Shown piece after piece: positions 36,666 through 50,078 of a DNA stretch of 53,023 nt (the stretch's first letter is position 1; each line of letters opens with the position of its first letter). Below the pieces are notes generated by a model, which saw nothing but the letters and a program-made list of their open reading frames with translations, was not told the origin of the DNA and searched no databases. The stretch comes from Steinernema hermaphroditum (taxonomy: Eukaryota > Nematoda > Chromadorea > Rhabditida > Steinernematidae). The stretch lies in contig JAUCMV010000006.1 in assembly GCA_030435675.1 (NCBI GenBank), positions 574,291 to 627,313 of the forward strand. Direction: 5' to 3'. Made by a program: the position numbers and the translations under genes.

Positions 36666-38137
36666 TTGGATCTTGTAGAACTGCACGAGCCTGATCGAAC
36701 GCCCCTACTCTCGTTGGATTTCCTGTGGACTACCTTAGTTTCCTGCAAAACTTTCAATTCGAGACAGCAGGGCCCTTGCTCACACCAAGAGCTCTGCATC
36801 TGACCCTCCTGCTCCAAAGTACCATAGCATTTTTATGATTCCATCTTGTAGAACTGCACGAGCCTGATCGAACGCGCCTATTCCCGTTGGGATTACTGTG
36901 GACTATCTTAGTTTCCTGCAAAACTTTCAATTCGAGACAGATAGGGCCTTGTTCATGCAAAGAGTTCTGCATCTGACCCTCCTCCTCCAAAGTACCATAT
37001 CATTTTTATGATTCCATCTTGTAGAACTGCACGAGCCTGATCGAACGCGCCTATTCCCGTTCGGATTACTGTGGACTATCTTAGTTTCCTGCAAAACTTT
37101 CAATTCGAGACAGCAGGGCCCTTGCTCACACCAAGAGCTCTGCATCTGACCCTCCTGCTCCAAAGTACCATAGCATTTTTATGATTGGATCTTGTAGAAC
37201 TGCACGAGCCTGATCGAACGCGCCTACTCTCGTTGGATTTCCTGTGGACTACCTTAGTTTCCTGCAAAACTTTCAATTCGAGACAGCAGGGCCCTTGCTC
37301 ACACCAAGAGCTCTGCATCTGACCCTCCTGCTCCAAAGTACCATAGCATTTTTATGATTGGATCTTGTAGAACTGCACGAGCCTGATCGAACGCGCCTAC
37401 TCACGTTGGGATTACTGTGGACTATCTTAGTTTCCTGCAAAACTTTCAATTCGAGACAGCAGGGCCCTTGCTCACACCAAGAGCTCTGCATCTGACCCTC
37501 CTGCTCCAAAGTACCATAGCATTTTTATGATCGGATCTTGTAGAACTGCACGAGCCTGATCGAACGCGCCTACTCACGTTGGATTTACTGTGGACTATCT
37601 TAGTTTCCTGCAAAACTTTCAATTCGAGACAGATAGGGCCTTGTTCATGCAAAGAGTTCTGCATCTGACCCTCCTGCTCCAAAGTACCATAGCATTTTTA
37701 TGATTGGATCTTGTAGAACTGCACGAGCCTGATCGAACGCGCCTATTCCCGTTGGGATTACTGTGGACTATCTTAGTTTCCTGCAAAACTTTCAATTCGA
37801 GACAGCAGGGCCCTTGCTCACACCAAGAGCTCTGCATCTGACCCTCCTGCTCCAAAGTACCATAGCATTTTTATGATCGGATCTTGTAGAACTGCACGAG
37901 CCTGATCGAACGCGCCTACTCACGTTGGATTTACTGTGGACTATCTTAGTTTCCTGCAAAACTTTCAATTCGAGACAGATAGGGCCTTGTTCATGCAAAG
38001 AGTTCTGCATCTGACCCTCCTGCTCCAAAGTACCATAGCATTTTTATGATTGGATCTTGTAGAACTGCACGAGCCTGATCGAACGCGCCTATTCCCGTTG
38101 GGATTACTGTGGACTATCTTAGTTTCCTGCAAAACTT

Positions 38138-38354
38138 TCAATTCGAGACAGCAGGGCCCTTGCTCACACCAAGAGCTCTGCATCTGACCCTCCTGCTCCA
38201 AAGTACCATAGCATTTTTATGATTCCATCTGATTGGATCTTGTAGAACTGCACGAGCCTGATCGAACGCGCCTACTCTCGTTGGATTCTCGCTGATCGAA
38301 CGCGCCTATTCCCGTTGGGATTACTGTGGACTATCTTAGTTTCCTGCAAAACTT
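38138..38354. repeat. Rearranged 217-bp monomer (+44 bp)
   Basis: The monomer contains two internal duplications. A 10-bp 'gattccatct' (38221-38230) precedes the normal 'gattggatct'. Then, after 'ctactctcgttggatt', the text jumps through 'ctcgc' back to 'tgatcgaacgcgcc', repeating a 34-bp stretch. The two joined halves are different variants (ctactctcg, then tattcccgttggg). The pattern fits template switching or unequal exchange between two monomers. Confidence 0.9.
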
Positions 38355-40257
38355 TCAATTCGAGACAGCAGGGCCCTTGCTCACACCAAGAGCTCTGCAT
38401 CTGACCCTCCTGCTCCAAAGTACCATAGCATTTTTATGATCGGATCTTGTAGAACTGCACGAGCCTGATCGAACGCGCCTACTCACGTTGGATTTACTGT
38501 GGACTATCTTAGTTTCCTGCAAAACTTTCAATTCGAGACAGATAGGGCCTTGTTCATGCAAAGAGTTCTGCATCTGACCCTCCTGCTCCAAAGTACCATA
38601 GCATTTTTATGATTGGATCTTGTAGAACTGCACGAGCCTGATCGAACGCGCCTACTCACGTTGGATTTACTGTGGACTATCTTAGTTTCCTGCAAAACTT
38701 TCAATTCGAGACAGATAGGGCCTTGTTCATGCAAAGAGTTCTGCATCTGACCCTCCTGCTCCAAAGTACCATAGCATTTTTATGATTGGATCTTGTAGAA
38801 CTGCACGAGCCTGATCGAACGCGCCTATTCCCGTTCGGATTACTGTGGACTATCTTAGTTTCCTGCAAAACTTTCAATTCGAGACAGCAGGGCCCTTGCT
38901 CACACCAAGAGCTCTGCATCTGACCCTCCTGCTCCAAAGTACCATAGCATTTTTATGATTGGATCTTGTAGAACTGCACGAGCCTGATCGAACGCGCCTA
39001 TTCCCGTTGGGATTACTGTGGACTATCTTAGTTTCCTGCAAAACTTTCAATTCGAGACAGCAGGGCCCTTGCTCACACCAAGAGCTCTGCATCTGACCCT
39101 CCTGCTCCAAAGTACCATAGCATTTTTATGATCGGATCTTGTAGAACTGCACGAGCCTGATCGAACGCGCCTACTCACGTTGGATTTACTGTGGACTATC
39201 TTAGTTTCCTGCAAAACTTTCAATTCGAGACAGATAGGGCCTTGTTCATGCAAAGAGTTCTGCATCTGACCCTCCTGCTCCAAAGTACCATAGCATTTTT
39301 ATGATTGGATCTTGTAGAACTGCACGAGCCTGATCGAACGCGCCTACTCTCGTTGGATTTCCTGTGGACTATCTTAGTTTCCTGCAAAACTTTCAATTCG
39401 AGACATCAGGGCCCTTGCTCACACCAAGAGCTCTGCATCTGACCCTCCTGCTCCAAAGTACCATAGCATTTTTATGATTGGATCTTGTAGAACTGCACGA
39501 GCCTGATCGAACGCGCCTATTCCCGTTCGGATTACTGTGGACTATCTTAGTTTCCTGCAAAACTTTCAATTCGAGACAGCAGGGCCCTTGCTCACACCAA
39601 GAGCTCTGCATCTGACCCTCCTGCTCCAAAGTACCATAGCATTTTTATGATTCCATCTTGTAGAACTGCACGAGCCTGATCGAACGCGCCTACTCTCGTT
39701 GGATTTCTTGTGGACTATCTTAGTTTCCTGCAAAACTTTCAATTCGAGACATCAGGGCCCTTGCTCACACCAAGAGCTCTGCATCTGACCCTCCTGCTCC
39801 AAAGTACCATAGCATTTTTATGATTGGATCTTGTAGAACTGCACGAGCCTGATCGAACGCGCCTACTCTCGTTGGATTTCCTGTGGACTACCTTAGTTTC
39901 CTGCAAAACTTTCAATTCGAGACAGCAGGGCCCCTGCTCACACCAAGAGCTCTGCATCTGACCCTCCTGCTCCAAAGTACCATATCATTTTTATGATTCC
40001 ATCTTGTAGAACTGCACGAGCCTGATCGAACGCGCCTATTCCCGTTCGGATTACTGTGGACTATCTTAGTTTCCTGCAAAACTTTCAATTCGAGACAGCA
40101 GGGCCCTTGCTCACACCAAGAGCTCTGCATCTGACCCTCCTGCTCCAAAGTACCATAGCATTTTTATGATTGGATCTTGTAGAACTGCACGAGCCTGATC
40201 GAACGCGCCTATTCCCGTTGGGATTACTGTGGACTATCTTAGTTTCCTGCAAAACTT

Positions 40258-42679
40258 TCAATTCGAGACAGCAGGGCCCTTGCTCACACCAAGAGCTCTG
40301 CATCTGACCCTCCTGCTCCAAAGTACCATAGCATTTTTATGATCGGATCTTGTAGAACTGCACGAGCCTGATCGAACGCGCCTACTCACGTTGGATTTAC
40401 TGTGGACTATCTTAGTTTCCTGCAAAACTTTCAATTCGAGACAGATAGGGCCTTGTTCATGCAAAGAGTTCTGCATCTGACCCTCCTGCTCCAAAGTACC
40501 ATAGCATTTTTATGATTGGATCTTGTAGAACTGCACGAGCCTGATCGAACGCGCCTACTCACGTTGGATTTACTGTGGACTATCTTAGTTTCCTGCAAAA
40601 CTTTCAATTCGAGACAGATAGGGCCTTGTTCATGCAAAGAGTTCTGCATCTGACCCTCCTGCTCCAAAGTACCATAGCATTTTTATGATTGGATCTTGTA
40701 GAACTGCACGAGCCTGATCGAACGCGCCTACTCTCGTTGGATTTACTGTGGACTATCTTAGTTTCCTGCAAAACTTTCAATTCGAGACAGATAGGGCCTT
40801 GTTCATGCAAAGAGTTCTGCATCTGACCCTCATGCTCCAAAGTACCATAGCATTTTTATGATCGGATCTTGTAGAACTGCACGAGCCTGATCGAACGCGC
40901 CTACTCTCGTTGGATTTACTGTGGACTATCTTAGTTTCCTGCAAAACTTTCAATTCGAGACAGATAGGGCCTTGTTCATGCAAAGAGTTCTGCATCTGAC
41001 CCTCCTGCTCCAAAGTACCATATCATTTTTATGATTCCATCTTGTAGAACTGCACGAGCCTGATCGAACGCGCCTATTCCCGTTGGGATTACTGTGGACT
41101 ATCTTAGTTTCCTGCAAAACTTTCAATTCGAGACAGCAGGGCCCTTGCTCACACCAAGAGCTCTGCATCTGACCCTCCTGCTCCAAAGTACCATAGCATT
41201 TTTATGATCGGATCTTGTAGAACTGCACGAGCCTGATCGAACGCGCCTAGTCACGTTGGATTTACTGTGGACTATCTTAGTTTCCTGCAAAACTTTCAAT
41301 TCGAGACAGATAGGGCCTTGTTCATGCAAAGAGTTCTGCATCTGACCCTCCTGCTCCAAAGTACCATAGCATTTTTATGATTGGATCTTGTAGAACTGCA
41401 CGAGCCTGATCGAACGCGCCTACTCACGTTGGATTTACTGTGGACTATCTTAGTTTCCTGCAAAACTTTCAATTCGAGACAGATAGGGCCTTGTTCATGC
41501 AAAGAGTTCTGCATCTGACCCTCCTGCTCCAAAGTACCATAGCATTTTTATGATTGGATCTTGTAGAACTGCACGAGCCTGATCGAACGCGCCTACTCTC
41601 GTTGGATTTACTGTGGACTATCTTAGTTTCCTGCAAAACTTTCAATTCGAGACAGATAGGGCCTTGTTCATGCAAAGAGTTCTGCATCTGACCCTCGTGC
41701 TCCAAAGTACCATAGCATTTTTATGATCGGATCTTGTAGAACTGCACGAGCCTGATCGAACGCGCCTACTCTCGTTGGATTTACTGTGGACTATCTTAGT
41801 TTCCTGCAAAACTTTCAATTCGAGACAGATAGGGCCTTGTTCATGCAAAGAGTTCTGCATCTGACCCTCCTGCTCCAAAGTACCATATCATTTTTATGAT
41901 TCCATCTTGTAGAACTGCACGAGCCTGATCGAACGCGCCTATTCCCGTTCGGATTACTGTGGACTATCTTAGTTTCCTGCAAAACTTTCAATTCGAGACA
42001 GCAGGGCCCTTGCTCACACCAAGAGCTCTGCATCTGACCCTCCTGCTCCAAAGTACCATATCATTTTTATGATTCCATCTTGTAGAACTGCACGAGCCTG
42101 ATCGAACGCGCCTATTCCCGTTCGGATTACTGTGGACTATCTTAGTTTCCTGCAAAACTTTCAATTCGAGACATCAGGGCCCTTGCTCACACCAAGAGCT
42201 CTGCATCTGACCCTCCTGCTCCAAAGTACCATAGCATTTTTATGATTGGATCTTGTAGAACTGCACGAGCCTGATCGAACGCGCCTATTCCCGTTGGGAT
42301 TACTGTGGACTATCTTAGTTTCCTGCAAAACTTTCAATTCGAGACAGATAGGGCCTTGTTCATGCAAAGAGTTCTGCATCTGACCCTCCTCCTCCAAAGT
42401 ACCATATCATTTTTATGATTCCATCTTGTAGAACTGCACGAGCCTGATCGAACGCGCCTATTCCCGTTCGGATTACTGTGGACTATCTTAGTTTCCTGCA
42501 AAACTTTCAATTCGAGACAGCAGGGCCCTTGCTCACACCAAGAGCTCTGCATCTGACCCTCCTGCTCCAAAGTACCATAGCATTTTTATGATTGGATCTT
42601 GTAGAACTGCACGAGCCTGATCGAACGCGCCTATTCCCGTTGGATTTACTGTGGACTATCTTAGTTTCCTGCAAAACTT
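40258..42679. repeat. Pentameric HOR zone, first part (865-bp units)
   Basis: Units are 40258-41122 and 41123-41987, followed by a four-monomer linker to 42679. Order: A/tgatcgg/ctactcacg; B/tgattgg/ctactcacg; B/tgattgg/ctactctcg; B with 'ctcatgctcc' or 'ctcgtgctcc' and tgatcgg; B/atatcat/tgattcc. The first unit has the catgctcc form and the second has cgtgctcc. A C-to-G change gives 'ctagtcacg' at 41249-41257. Confidence 0.83.
41469..42679. repeat. 7-monomer block (1211 bp), copy 1 of a dispersed duplication
   Basis: Order: B/ctactctcg; B with 'ctcgtgctcc'; B/tgattcc/cgttcgg; A/tgattcc; 'gacatcaggg' A; B with 'ctcctcctcc'; and an A monomer with the unusual combination 'tattcccgttggatttactg'. 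All seven recur at 51463-52673, 9994 bp away. The first six recur at 44757-45794. Confidence 0.82.
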
Positions 42680-45275
42680 TCAATTCGAGACAGATAGGGC
42701 CTTGTTCATGCAAAGAGTTCTGCATCTGACCCTCCTGCTCCAAAGTACCATAGCATTTTTATGATCGGATCTTGTAGAACTGCACGAGCCTGATCGAACG
42801 CGCCTACTCTCGTTGGATTTACTGTGGACTATCTTAGTTTCCTGCAAAACTTTCAATTCGAGACAGATAGGGCCTTGTTCAAGCAAAGAGTTCTGCATCT
42901 GACCCTCCTGCTCCAAAGTACCATAGCATTTTTATGATTGGATCTTGTAGAACTGCACGAGCCTGATCGAACGCGCCTACTCACGTTGGATTTACTGTGG
43001 ACTATCTTAGTTTCCTGCAAAACTTTCAATTCGAGACAGATAGGGCCTTGTTCATGCAAAGAGTTCTGCATCTGACCCTCCTGCTCCAAAGTACCATAGC
43101 ATTTTTATGATTGGATCTTGTAGAACTGCACGAGCCTGATCGAACGCGCCTACTCCTCGTTGGATTTACTGTGGACTATCTTAGTTTCCTGCAAAACTTT
43201 CAATTCGAGACAGATAGGGCCTTGTTCATGCAAAGAGTTCTGCATCTGACCCTCATGCTCCAAAGTACCATAGCATTTTTATGATCGGATCTTGTAGAAC
43301 TGCACGAGCCTGATCGAACGCGCCTACTCTCGTTGGATTTACTGTGGACTATCTTAGTTTCCTGCAAAACTTTCAATTCGAGACAGATAGGGCCTTGTTC
43401 ATGCAAAGAGTTCTGCATCTGACCCTCCTGCTCCAAAGTACCATATCATTTTTATGATTCCATCTTGTAGAACTGCACGAGCCTGATCGAACGCGCCTAT
43501 TCCTGTTGGGATTACTGTGGACTATCTTAGTTTCCTGCAAAACTTTCAATTCGAGACAGCAGGGCCCTTGCTCACACCAAGAGCTCTGCATCTGACCCTC
43601 CTGCTCCAAAGTACCATAGCATTTTTATGATCGGATCTTGTAGAACTGCACGAGCCTGATCGAACGCGCCTACTCACGTTGGATTTACTGTGGACTATCT
43701 TAGTTTCCTGCAAAACTTTCAATTCGAGACAGATAGGGCCTTGTTCATGCAAAGAGTTCTGCATCTGACCCTCCTGCTCCAAAGTACCATAGCATTTTTA
43801 TGATTGGATCTTGTAGAACTGCACGAGCCTGATCGAACGCGCCTACTCACGTTGGATTTACTGTGGACTATCTTAGTTTCCTGCAAAACTTTCAATTCGA
43901 GACAGATAGGGCCTTGTTCATGCAAAGAGTTCTGCATCTGACCCTCCTGCTCCAAAGTACCATAGCATTTTTATGATTGGATCTTGTAGAACTGCACGAG
44001 CCTGATCGAACGCGCCTACTCTCGTTGGATTTACTGTGGACTATCTTAGTTTCCTGCAAAACTTTCAATTCGAGACAGATAGGGCCTTGTTCATGCAAAG
44101 AGTTCTGCATCTGACCCTCGTGCTCCAAAGTACCATAGCATTTTTATGATCGGATCTTGTAGAACTGCACGAGCCTGATCGAACGCGCCTACTCTCGTTG
44201 GATTTACTGTGGACTATCTTAGTTTCCTGCAAAACTTTCAATTCGAGACAGATAGGGCCTTGTTCATGCAAAGAGTTCTGCATCTGACCCTCCTGCTCCA
44301 AAGTACCATATCATTTTTATGATTCCATCTTGTAGAACTGCACGAGCCTGATCGAACGCGCCTATTCCCGTTGGGATTACTGTGGACTATCTTAGTTTCC
44401 TGCAAAACTTTCAATTCGAGACAGCAGGGCCCTTGCTCACACCAAGAGCTCTGCATCTGACCCTCCTGCTCCAAAGTACCATAGCATTTTTATGATCGGA
44501 TCTTGTAGAACTGCACGAGCCTGATCGAACGCGCCTACTCACGTTGGATTTACTGTGGACTATCTTAGTTTCCTGCAAAACTTTCAATTCGAGACAGATA
44601 GGGCCTTGTTCATGCAAAGAGTTCTGCATCTGACCCTCCTGCTCCAAAGTACCATAGCATTTTTATGATTGGATCTTGTAGAACTGCACGAGCCTGATCG
44701 AACGCGCCTACTCACGTTGGATTTACTGTGGACTATCTTAGTTTCCTGCAAAACTTTCAATTCGAGACAGATAGGGCCTTGTTCATGCAAAGAGTTCTGC
44801 ATCTGACCCTCCTGCTCCAAAGTACCATAGCATTTTTATGATTGGATCTTGTAGAACTGCACGAGCCTGATCGAACGCGCCTACTCTCGTTGGATTTACT
44901 GTGGACTATCTTAGTTTCCTGCAAAACTTTCAATTCGAGACAGATAGGGCCTTGTTCATGCAAAGAGTTCTGCATCTGACCCTCGTGCTCCAAAGTACCA
45001 TAGCATTTTTATGATCGGATCTTGTAGAACTGCACGAGCCTGATCGAACGCGCCTACTCTCGTTGGATTTACTGTGGACTATCTTAGTTTCCTGCAAAAC
45101 TTTCAATTCGAGACAGATAGGGCCTTGTTCATGCAAAGAGTTCTGCATCTGACCCTCCTGCTCCAAAGTACCATATCATTTTTATGATTCCATCTTGTAG
45201 AACTGCACGAGCCTGATCGAACGCGCCTATTCCCGTTCGGATTACTGTGGACTATCTTAGTTTCCTGCAAAACTT
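42680..45275. repeat. Pentameric HOR zone, second part (3 units)
   Basis: Units are 42680-43545 (866 bp, with one extra C in 'ctactcctcg' near 43155), 43546-44410 and 44411-45275. They follow the same five-monomer order as 40258-41987. The first starts with a B head instead of A. Confidence 0.82.
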
Positions 45276-45794
45276 TCAATTCGAGACAGCAGGGCCCTTG
45301 CTCACACCAAGAGCTCTGCATCTGACCCTCCTGCTCCAAAGTACCATATCATTTTTATGATTCCATCTTGTAGAACTGCACGAGCCTGATCGAACGCGCC
45401 TATTCCCGTTCGGATTACTGTGGACTATCTTAGTTTCCTGCAAAACTTTCAATTCGAGACATCAGGGCCCTTGCTCACACCAAGAGCTCTGCATCTGACC
45501 CTCCTGCTCCAAAGTACCATAGCATTTTTATGATTGGATCTTGTAGAACTGCACGAGCCTGATCGAACGCGCCTATTCCCGTTGGGATTACTGTGGACTA
45601 TCTTAGTTTCCTGCAAAACTTTCAATTCGAGACAGATAGGGCCTTGTTCATGCAAAGAGTTCTGCATCTGACCCTCCTCCTCCAAAGTACCATATCATTT
45701 TTATGATTCCATCTTGTAGAACTGCACGAGCCTGATCGAACGCGCCTATTCCCGTTCGGATTACTGTGGACTATCTTAGTTTCCTGCAAAACTT
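44757..45794. repeat. 6-monomer block, copy 2 of the dispersed duplication
   Basis: Matches 41469-42506 in order at an offset of 3288 bp (19 monomers plus one base). The seventh monomer of this copy carries the 41-bp deletion at 45795-45926. Confidence 0.8.
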
Positions 45795-45926
45795 TCAATT
45801 CGAGACAGCAGGGCCCTTGCTCACACCAAGAGCTCTGCATCTGACCCTCCTGCTCCAAAGTACCATAGCATTTTTATGATTGGATCTTGTAGAACTGCAC
45901 GAGCCTGATCGAACGCATCAAAACTT
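45795..45926. repeat. Deleted 132-bp monomer
   Basis: After 'gatcgaacgc' (45908-45917), 44 bp from 'gcctattccc' to 'tttcctgc' are missing and three bases ('atc') stand in their place, followed directly by 'aaaactttc'. The net loss is 41 bp. Non-templated filler at a deletion is typical of end-joining repair. It is the only monomer in the right arm that lacks this segment. Confidence 0.92.
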
Positions 45927-46791
45927 TCAATTCGAGACAGATAGGGCCTTGTTCATGCAAAGAGTTCTGCACCTGACCCTCCTCCTCCAAAGTACCATAT
46001 CATTTTTATGATTCCATCTTGTAGAACTGCACGAGCCTGATCGAACGCGCCTATTCCCGTTCGGATTACTGTGGACTATCTTAGTTTCCTGCAAAACTTT
46101 CAATTCGAGACAGCAGGGCCCTTGCTCACACCAAGAGCTCTGCATCTGACCCTCCTGCTCCAAAGTACCATAGCATTTTTATGATTGGATCTTGTAGAAC
46201 TGCACGAGCCTGATCGAACGCGCCTACTCTCGTTGGATTTCCTGTGGACTACCTTAGTTTCCTGCAAAACTTTCAATTCGAGACAGCAGGGCCCCTGCTC
46301 ACACCAAGAGCTCTGCATCTGACCCTCCTGCTCCAAAGTACCATATCATTTTTATGATTCCACCTTGTAGAACTGCACGAGCCTGATCGAACGCGCCTAT
46401 TCCCGTTGGGATTACTGTGGACTATCTTAGTTTCCTGCAAAACTTTCAATTCGAGACAGATAGGGCCTTGTTCATGCAAAGAGTTCTGCACCTGACCCTC
46501 CTCCTCCAAAGTACCATATCATTTTTATGATTCCATCTTGTAGAACTGCACGAGCCTGATCGAACGCGCCTACTCACGTTGGATTTACTGTGGACTATCT
46601 TAGTTTCCTGCAAAACTTTCAATTCGAGACAGCAGGGCCCTTGCTCACACCAAGAGCTCTGCATCTGACCCTCCTGCTCCAAAGTACCATATCATTTTTA
46701 TGATTCCATCTTGTAGAACTGCACGAGCCTGATCGAACGCGCCTATTCCCGTTCGGATTACTGTGGACTATCTTAGTTTCCTGCAAAACTT

Positions 46792-48868
46792 TCAATTCGA
46801 GACATCAGGGCCCTTGCTCACACCAAGAGCTCTGCATCTGACCCTCCTGCTCCAAAGTACCATAGCATTTTTATGATTGGATCTTGTAGAACTGCACGAG
46901 CCTGATCGAACGCGCCTGTTCCCGTTGGGATTACTGTGGACTATCTTAGTTTCCTGCAAAACTTTCAATTCGAGACAGATAGGGCCTTGTTCATGCAAAG
47001 AGTTCTGCACCTGACCCTCCTCCTCCAAAGTACCATATCATTTTTATGATTCCATCTTGTAGAACTGCACGAGCCTGATCGAACGCGCCTATTCCCGTTC
47101 GGATTACTGTGGACTATCTTAGTTTCCTGCAAAACTTTCAATTCGAGACAGCAGGGCCCTTGCTCACACCAAGAGCTCTGCATCTGACCCTCCTGCTCCA
47201 AAGTACCATAGCATTTTTATGATTGGATCTTGTAGAACTGCACGAGCCTGATCGAACGCGCCTACTCTCGTTGGATTTCCTGTGGACTACCTTAGTTTCC
47301 TGCAAAACTTTCAATTCGAGACAGCAGGGCCCCTGCTCACACCAAGAGCTCTGCATCTGACCCTCCTGCTCCAAAGTACCATATCATTTTTATGATTCCA
47401 CCTTGTAGAACTGCACGAGCCTGATCGAACGCGCCTATTCCCGTTCGGATTACTGTGGACTATCTTAGTTTCCTGCAAAACTTTCAATTCGAGACAGCAG
47501 GGCCCTTGCTCACACCAAGAGCTCTGCATCTGACCCTCCTGCTCCAAAGTACCATAGCATTTTTATGATTGGATCTTGTAGAACTGCACGAGCCTGATCG
47601 AACGCGCCTATTCCCGTTGGGATTACTGTGGACTATCTTAGTTTCCTGCAAAACTTTCAATTCGAGACAGCAGGGCCCTTGCTCACACCAAGAGCTCTGC
47701 ATCTGACCCTCCTGCTCCAAAGTACCATAGCATTTTTATGATCGGGTCTTGTAGAACTGCACGAGCCTGATCGAACGCGCCTACTCACGTTGGATTTACT
47801 GTGGACTATCTTAGTTTCCTGCAAAACTTTCAATTCGAGACAGATAGGGCCTTGTTCATGCAAAGAGTTCTGCATCTGACCCTCCTGCTCCAAAGTACCA
47901 TAGCATTTTTATGATTGGATCTTGTAGAACTGCACGAGCCTGATCGAACGCGCCTACTCACGTTGGATTTACTGTGGACTATCTTAGTTTCCTGCAAAAC
48001 TTTCAATTCGAGACAGCAGGGCCCTTGCTCACACCAAGAGCTCTGCATCTGACCCTCCTGCTCCAAAGTACCATATCATTTTTATGATTCCATCTTGTAG
48101 AACTGCACGAGCCTGATCGAACGCGCCTATTCCCGTTCGGATTACTGTGGACTATCTTAGTTTCCTGCAAAACTTTCAATTCGAGACATCAGGGCCCTTG
48201 CTCACACCAAGAGCTCTGCATCTGACCCTCCTGCTCCAAAGTACCATAGCATTTTTATGATTGGATCTTGTAGAACTGCACGAGCCTGATCGAACGCGCC
48301 TGTTCCCGTTGGGATTACTGTGGACTATCTTAGTTTCCTGCAAAACTTTCAATTCGAGACAGATAGGGCCTTGTTCATGCAAAGAGTTCTGCACCTGACC
48401 CTCCTCCTCCAAAGTACCATATCATTTTTATGATTCCATCTTGTAGAACTGCACGAGCCTGATCGAACGCGCCTGTTCCCGTTGGGATTACTGTGGACTA
48501 TCTTAGTTTCCTGCAAAACTTTCAATTCGAGACAGATAGGGCCTTGTTCATGCAAAGAGTTCTGCATCTGACCCTCCTGCTCCAAAGTACCATAGCATTT
48601 TTATGATTGGATCTTGTAGAACTGCACGAGCCTGATCGAACGCGCCTACTCTCGTTGGATTTACTGTGGACTATCTTAGTTTCCTGCAAAACTTTCAATT
48701 CGAGACAGATAGGGCCTTGTTCATGCAAAGAGTTCTGCATCTGACCCTCGTGCTCCAAAGTACCATAGCATTTTTATGATTGGATCTTGTAGAACTGCAC
48801 GAGCCTGATCGAACGCGCCTACTCTCGTTGGATTTCCTGTGGACTACCTTAGTTTCCTGCAAAACTTT
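46792..48868. repeat. 8-monomer spaced block with 'gcctgttcccg' and 'gcacctg' markers
   Basis: Monomers at 46792 and 48176 ('gacatcaggg', then 'gcctgttcccg') are each followed by a B monomer with 'gcacctgaccctcctcctcc'. The offset is 1384 bp, or 8 monomers. A third 'gcctgttcccg' occurs at 48471-48481. The A monomers at 47311 and 48868 share 'gggcccctgctcac'. Confidence 0.65.
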
Positions 48869-50078
48869 CAATTCGAGACAGCAGGGCCCCTGCTCACACC
48901 AAGAGCTCTGCATCTGACCCTCCTGCTCCAAAGTACCATATCATTTTTATGATTCCACCTTGTAGAACTGCACGAGCCTGATCGAACGCGCCTATTCCCG
49001 TTCGGATTACTGTGGACTATCTTAGTTTCCTGCAAAACTTTCAATTCGAGACAGCAGGGCCCTTGCTCACACCAAGAGCTCTGCATCTGACCCTCCTGCT
49101 CCAAAGTACCATAGCATTTTTATGATTGGATCTTGTAGAACTGCACGAGCCTGATCGAACGCGCCTATTCCCGTTGGGATTACTGTGGACTATCTTAGTT
49201 TCCTGCAAAACTTTCAATTCGAGACAGCAGGGCCCTTGCTCACACCAAGAGCTCTGCATCTGACCCTCCTGCTCCAAAGTACCATAGCATTTTTATGATC
49301 GGATCTTGTAGAACTGCACGAGCCTGATCGAACGCGCCTACTCACGTTGGATTTACTGTGGACTATCTTAGTTTCCTGCAAAACTTTCAATTCGAGACAG
49401 ATAGGGCCTTGTTCATGCAAAGAGTTCTGCATCTGACCCTCCTGCTCCAAAGTACCATAGCATTTTTATGATTGGATCTTGTAGAACTGCACGAGCCTGA
49501 TCGAACGCGCCTACTCACGTTGGATTTACTGTGGACTATCTTAGTTTCCTGCAAAACTTTCAATTCGAGACAGATAGGGCCTTGTTCATGCAAAGAGTTC
49601 TGCATCTGACCCTCCTGCTCCAAAGTACCATAGCATTTTTATGATTGGATCTTGTAGAACTGCACGAGCCTGATCGAACGCGCCTACTCTCGTTGGATTT
49701 ACTGTGGACTATCTTAGTTTCCTGCAAAACTTTCAATTCGAGACAGATAGGGCCTTGTTCATGCAAAGAGTTCTGCATCTGACCCTCGTGCTCCAAAGTA
49801 CCATAGCATTTTTATGATTGGATCTTGTAGAACTGCACGAGCCTGATCGAACGCGCCTACTCACGTTGGATTTACTGTGGACTATCTTAGTTTCCTGCAA
49901 AACTTTCAATTCGAGACAGATAGGGCCTTGTTCATGCAAAGAGTTCTGCATCTGACCCTCCTGCTCCAAAGTACCATAGCATTTTTATGATTGGATCTTG
50001 TAGAACTGCACGAGCCTGATCGAACGCGCCTACTCTCGTTGGATTTACTGTGGACTATCTTAGTTTCCTGCAAAACTT
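48868..50078. repeat. Heptameric HOR (1211 bp), copy 1
   Basis: Order: A with 'gggcccctg' and 'tgattccacc'; A/tgattgg/cgttggg; A/tgatcgg/ctactcacg; B/ctactcacg; B/ctactctcg; B with 'ctcgtgctcc'/ctactcacg; B/ctactctcg. Confidence 0.83.

Larger units (their letters stand above)
33148..36753. repeat. Zone with type C monomers re-appearing in the right arm
   Basis: Four monomers (33148, 34525, 35213, 36586) have a 'cagttagggccttgttcatac' and 'aaagagttatgcat' head, which combines a B-like 5' part with the type C 3' part of the left arm. Each has a shortened 3' junction. Each is followed by 'gaacgcccctactctcg' and 'gactacctt' and then by a type A monomer. Type C is otherwise absent from the right arm, so this looks like exchange between sub-arrays. 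Confidence 0.8.

Noticed and set aside
33148..36753. Transposon insertion explaining the type C junctions
   Set aside because: No unrelated sequence, terminal repeat or target-site duplication is present. At most the junctions could be remnants, so insertion and excision is kept only as one hypothesis.
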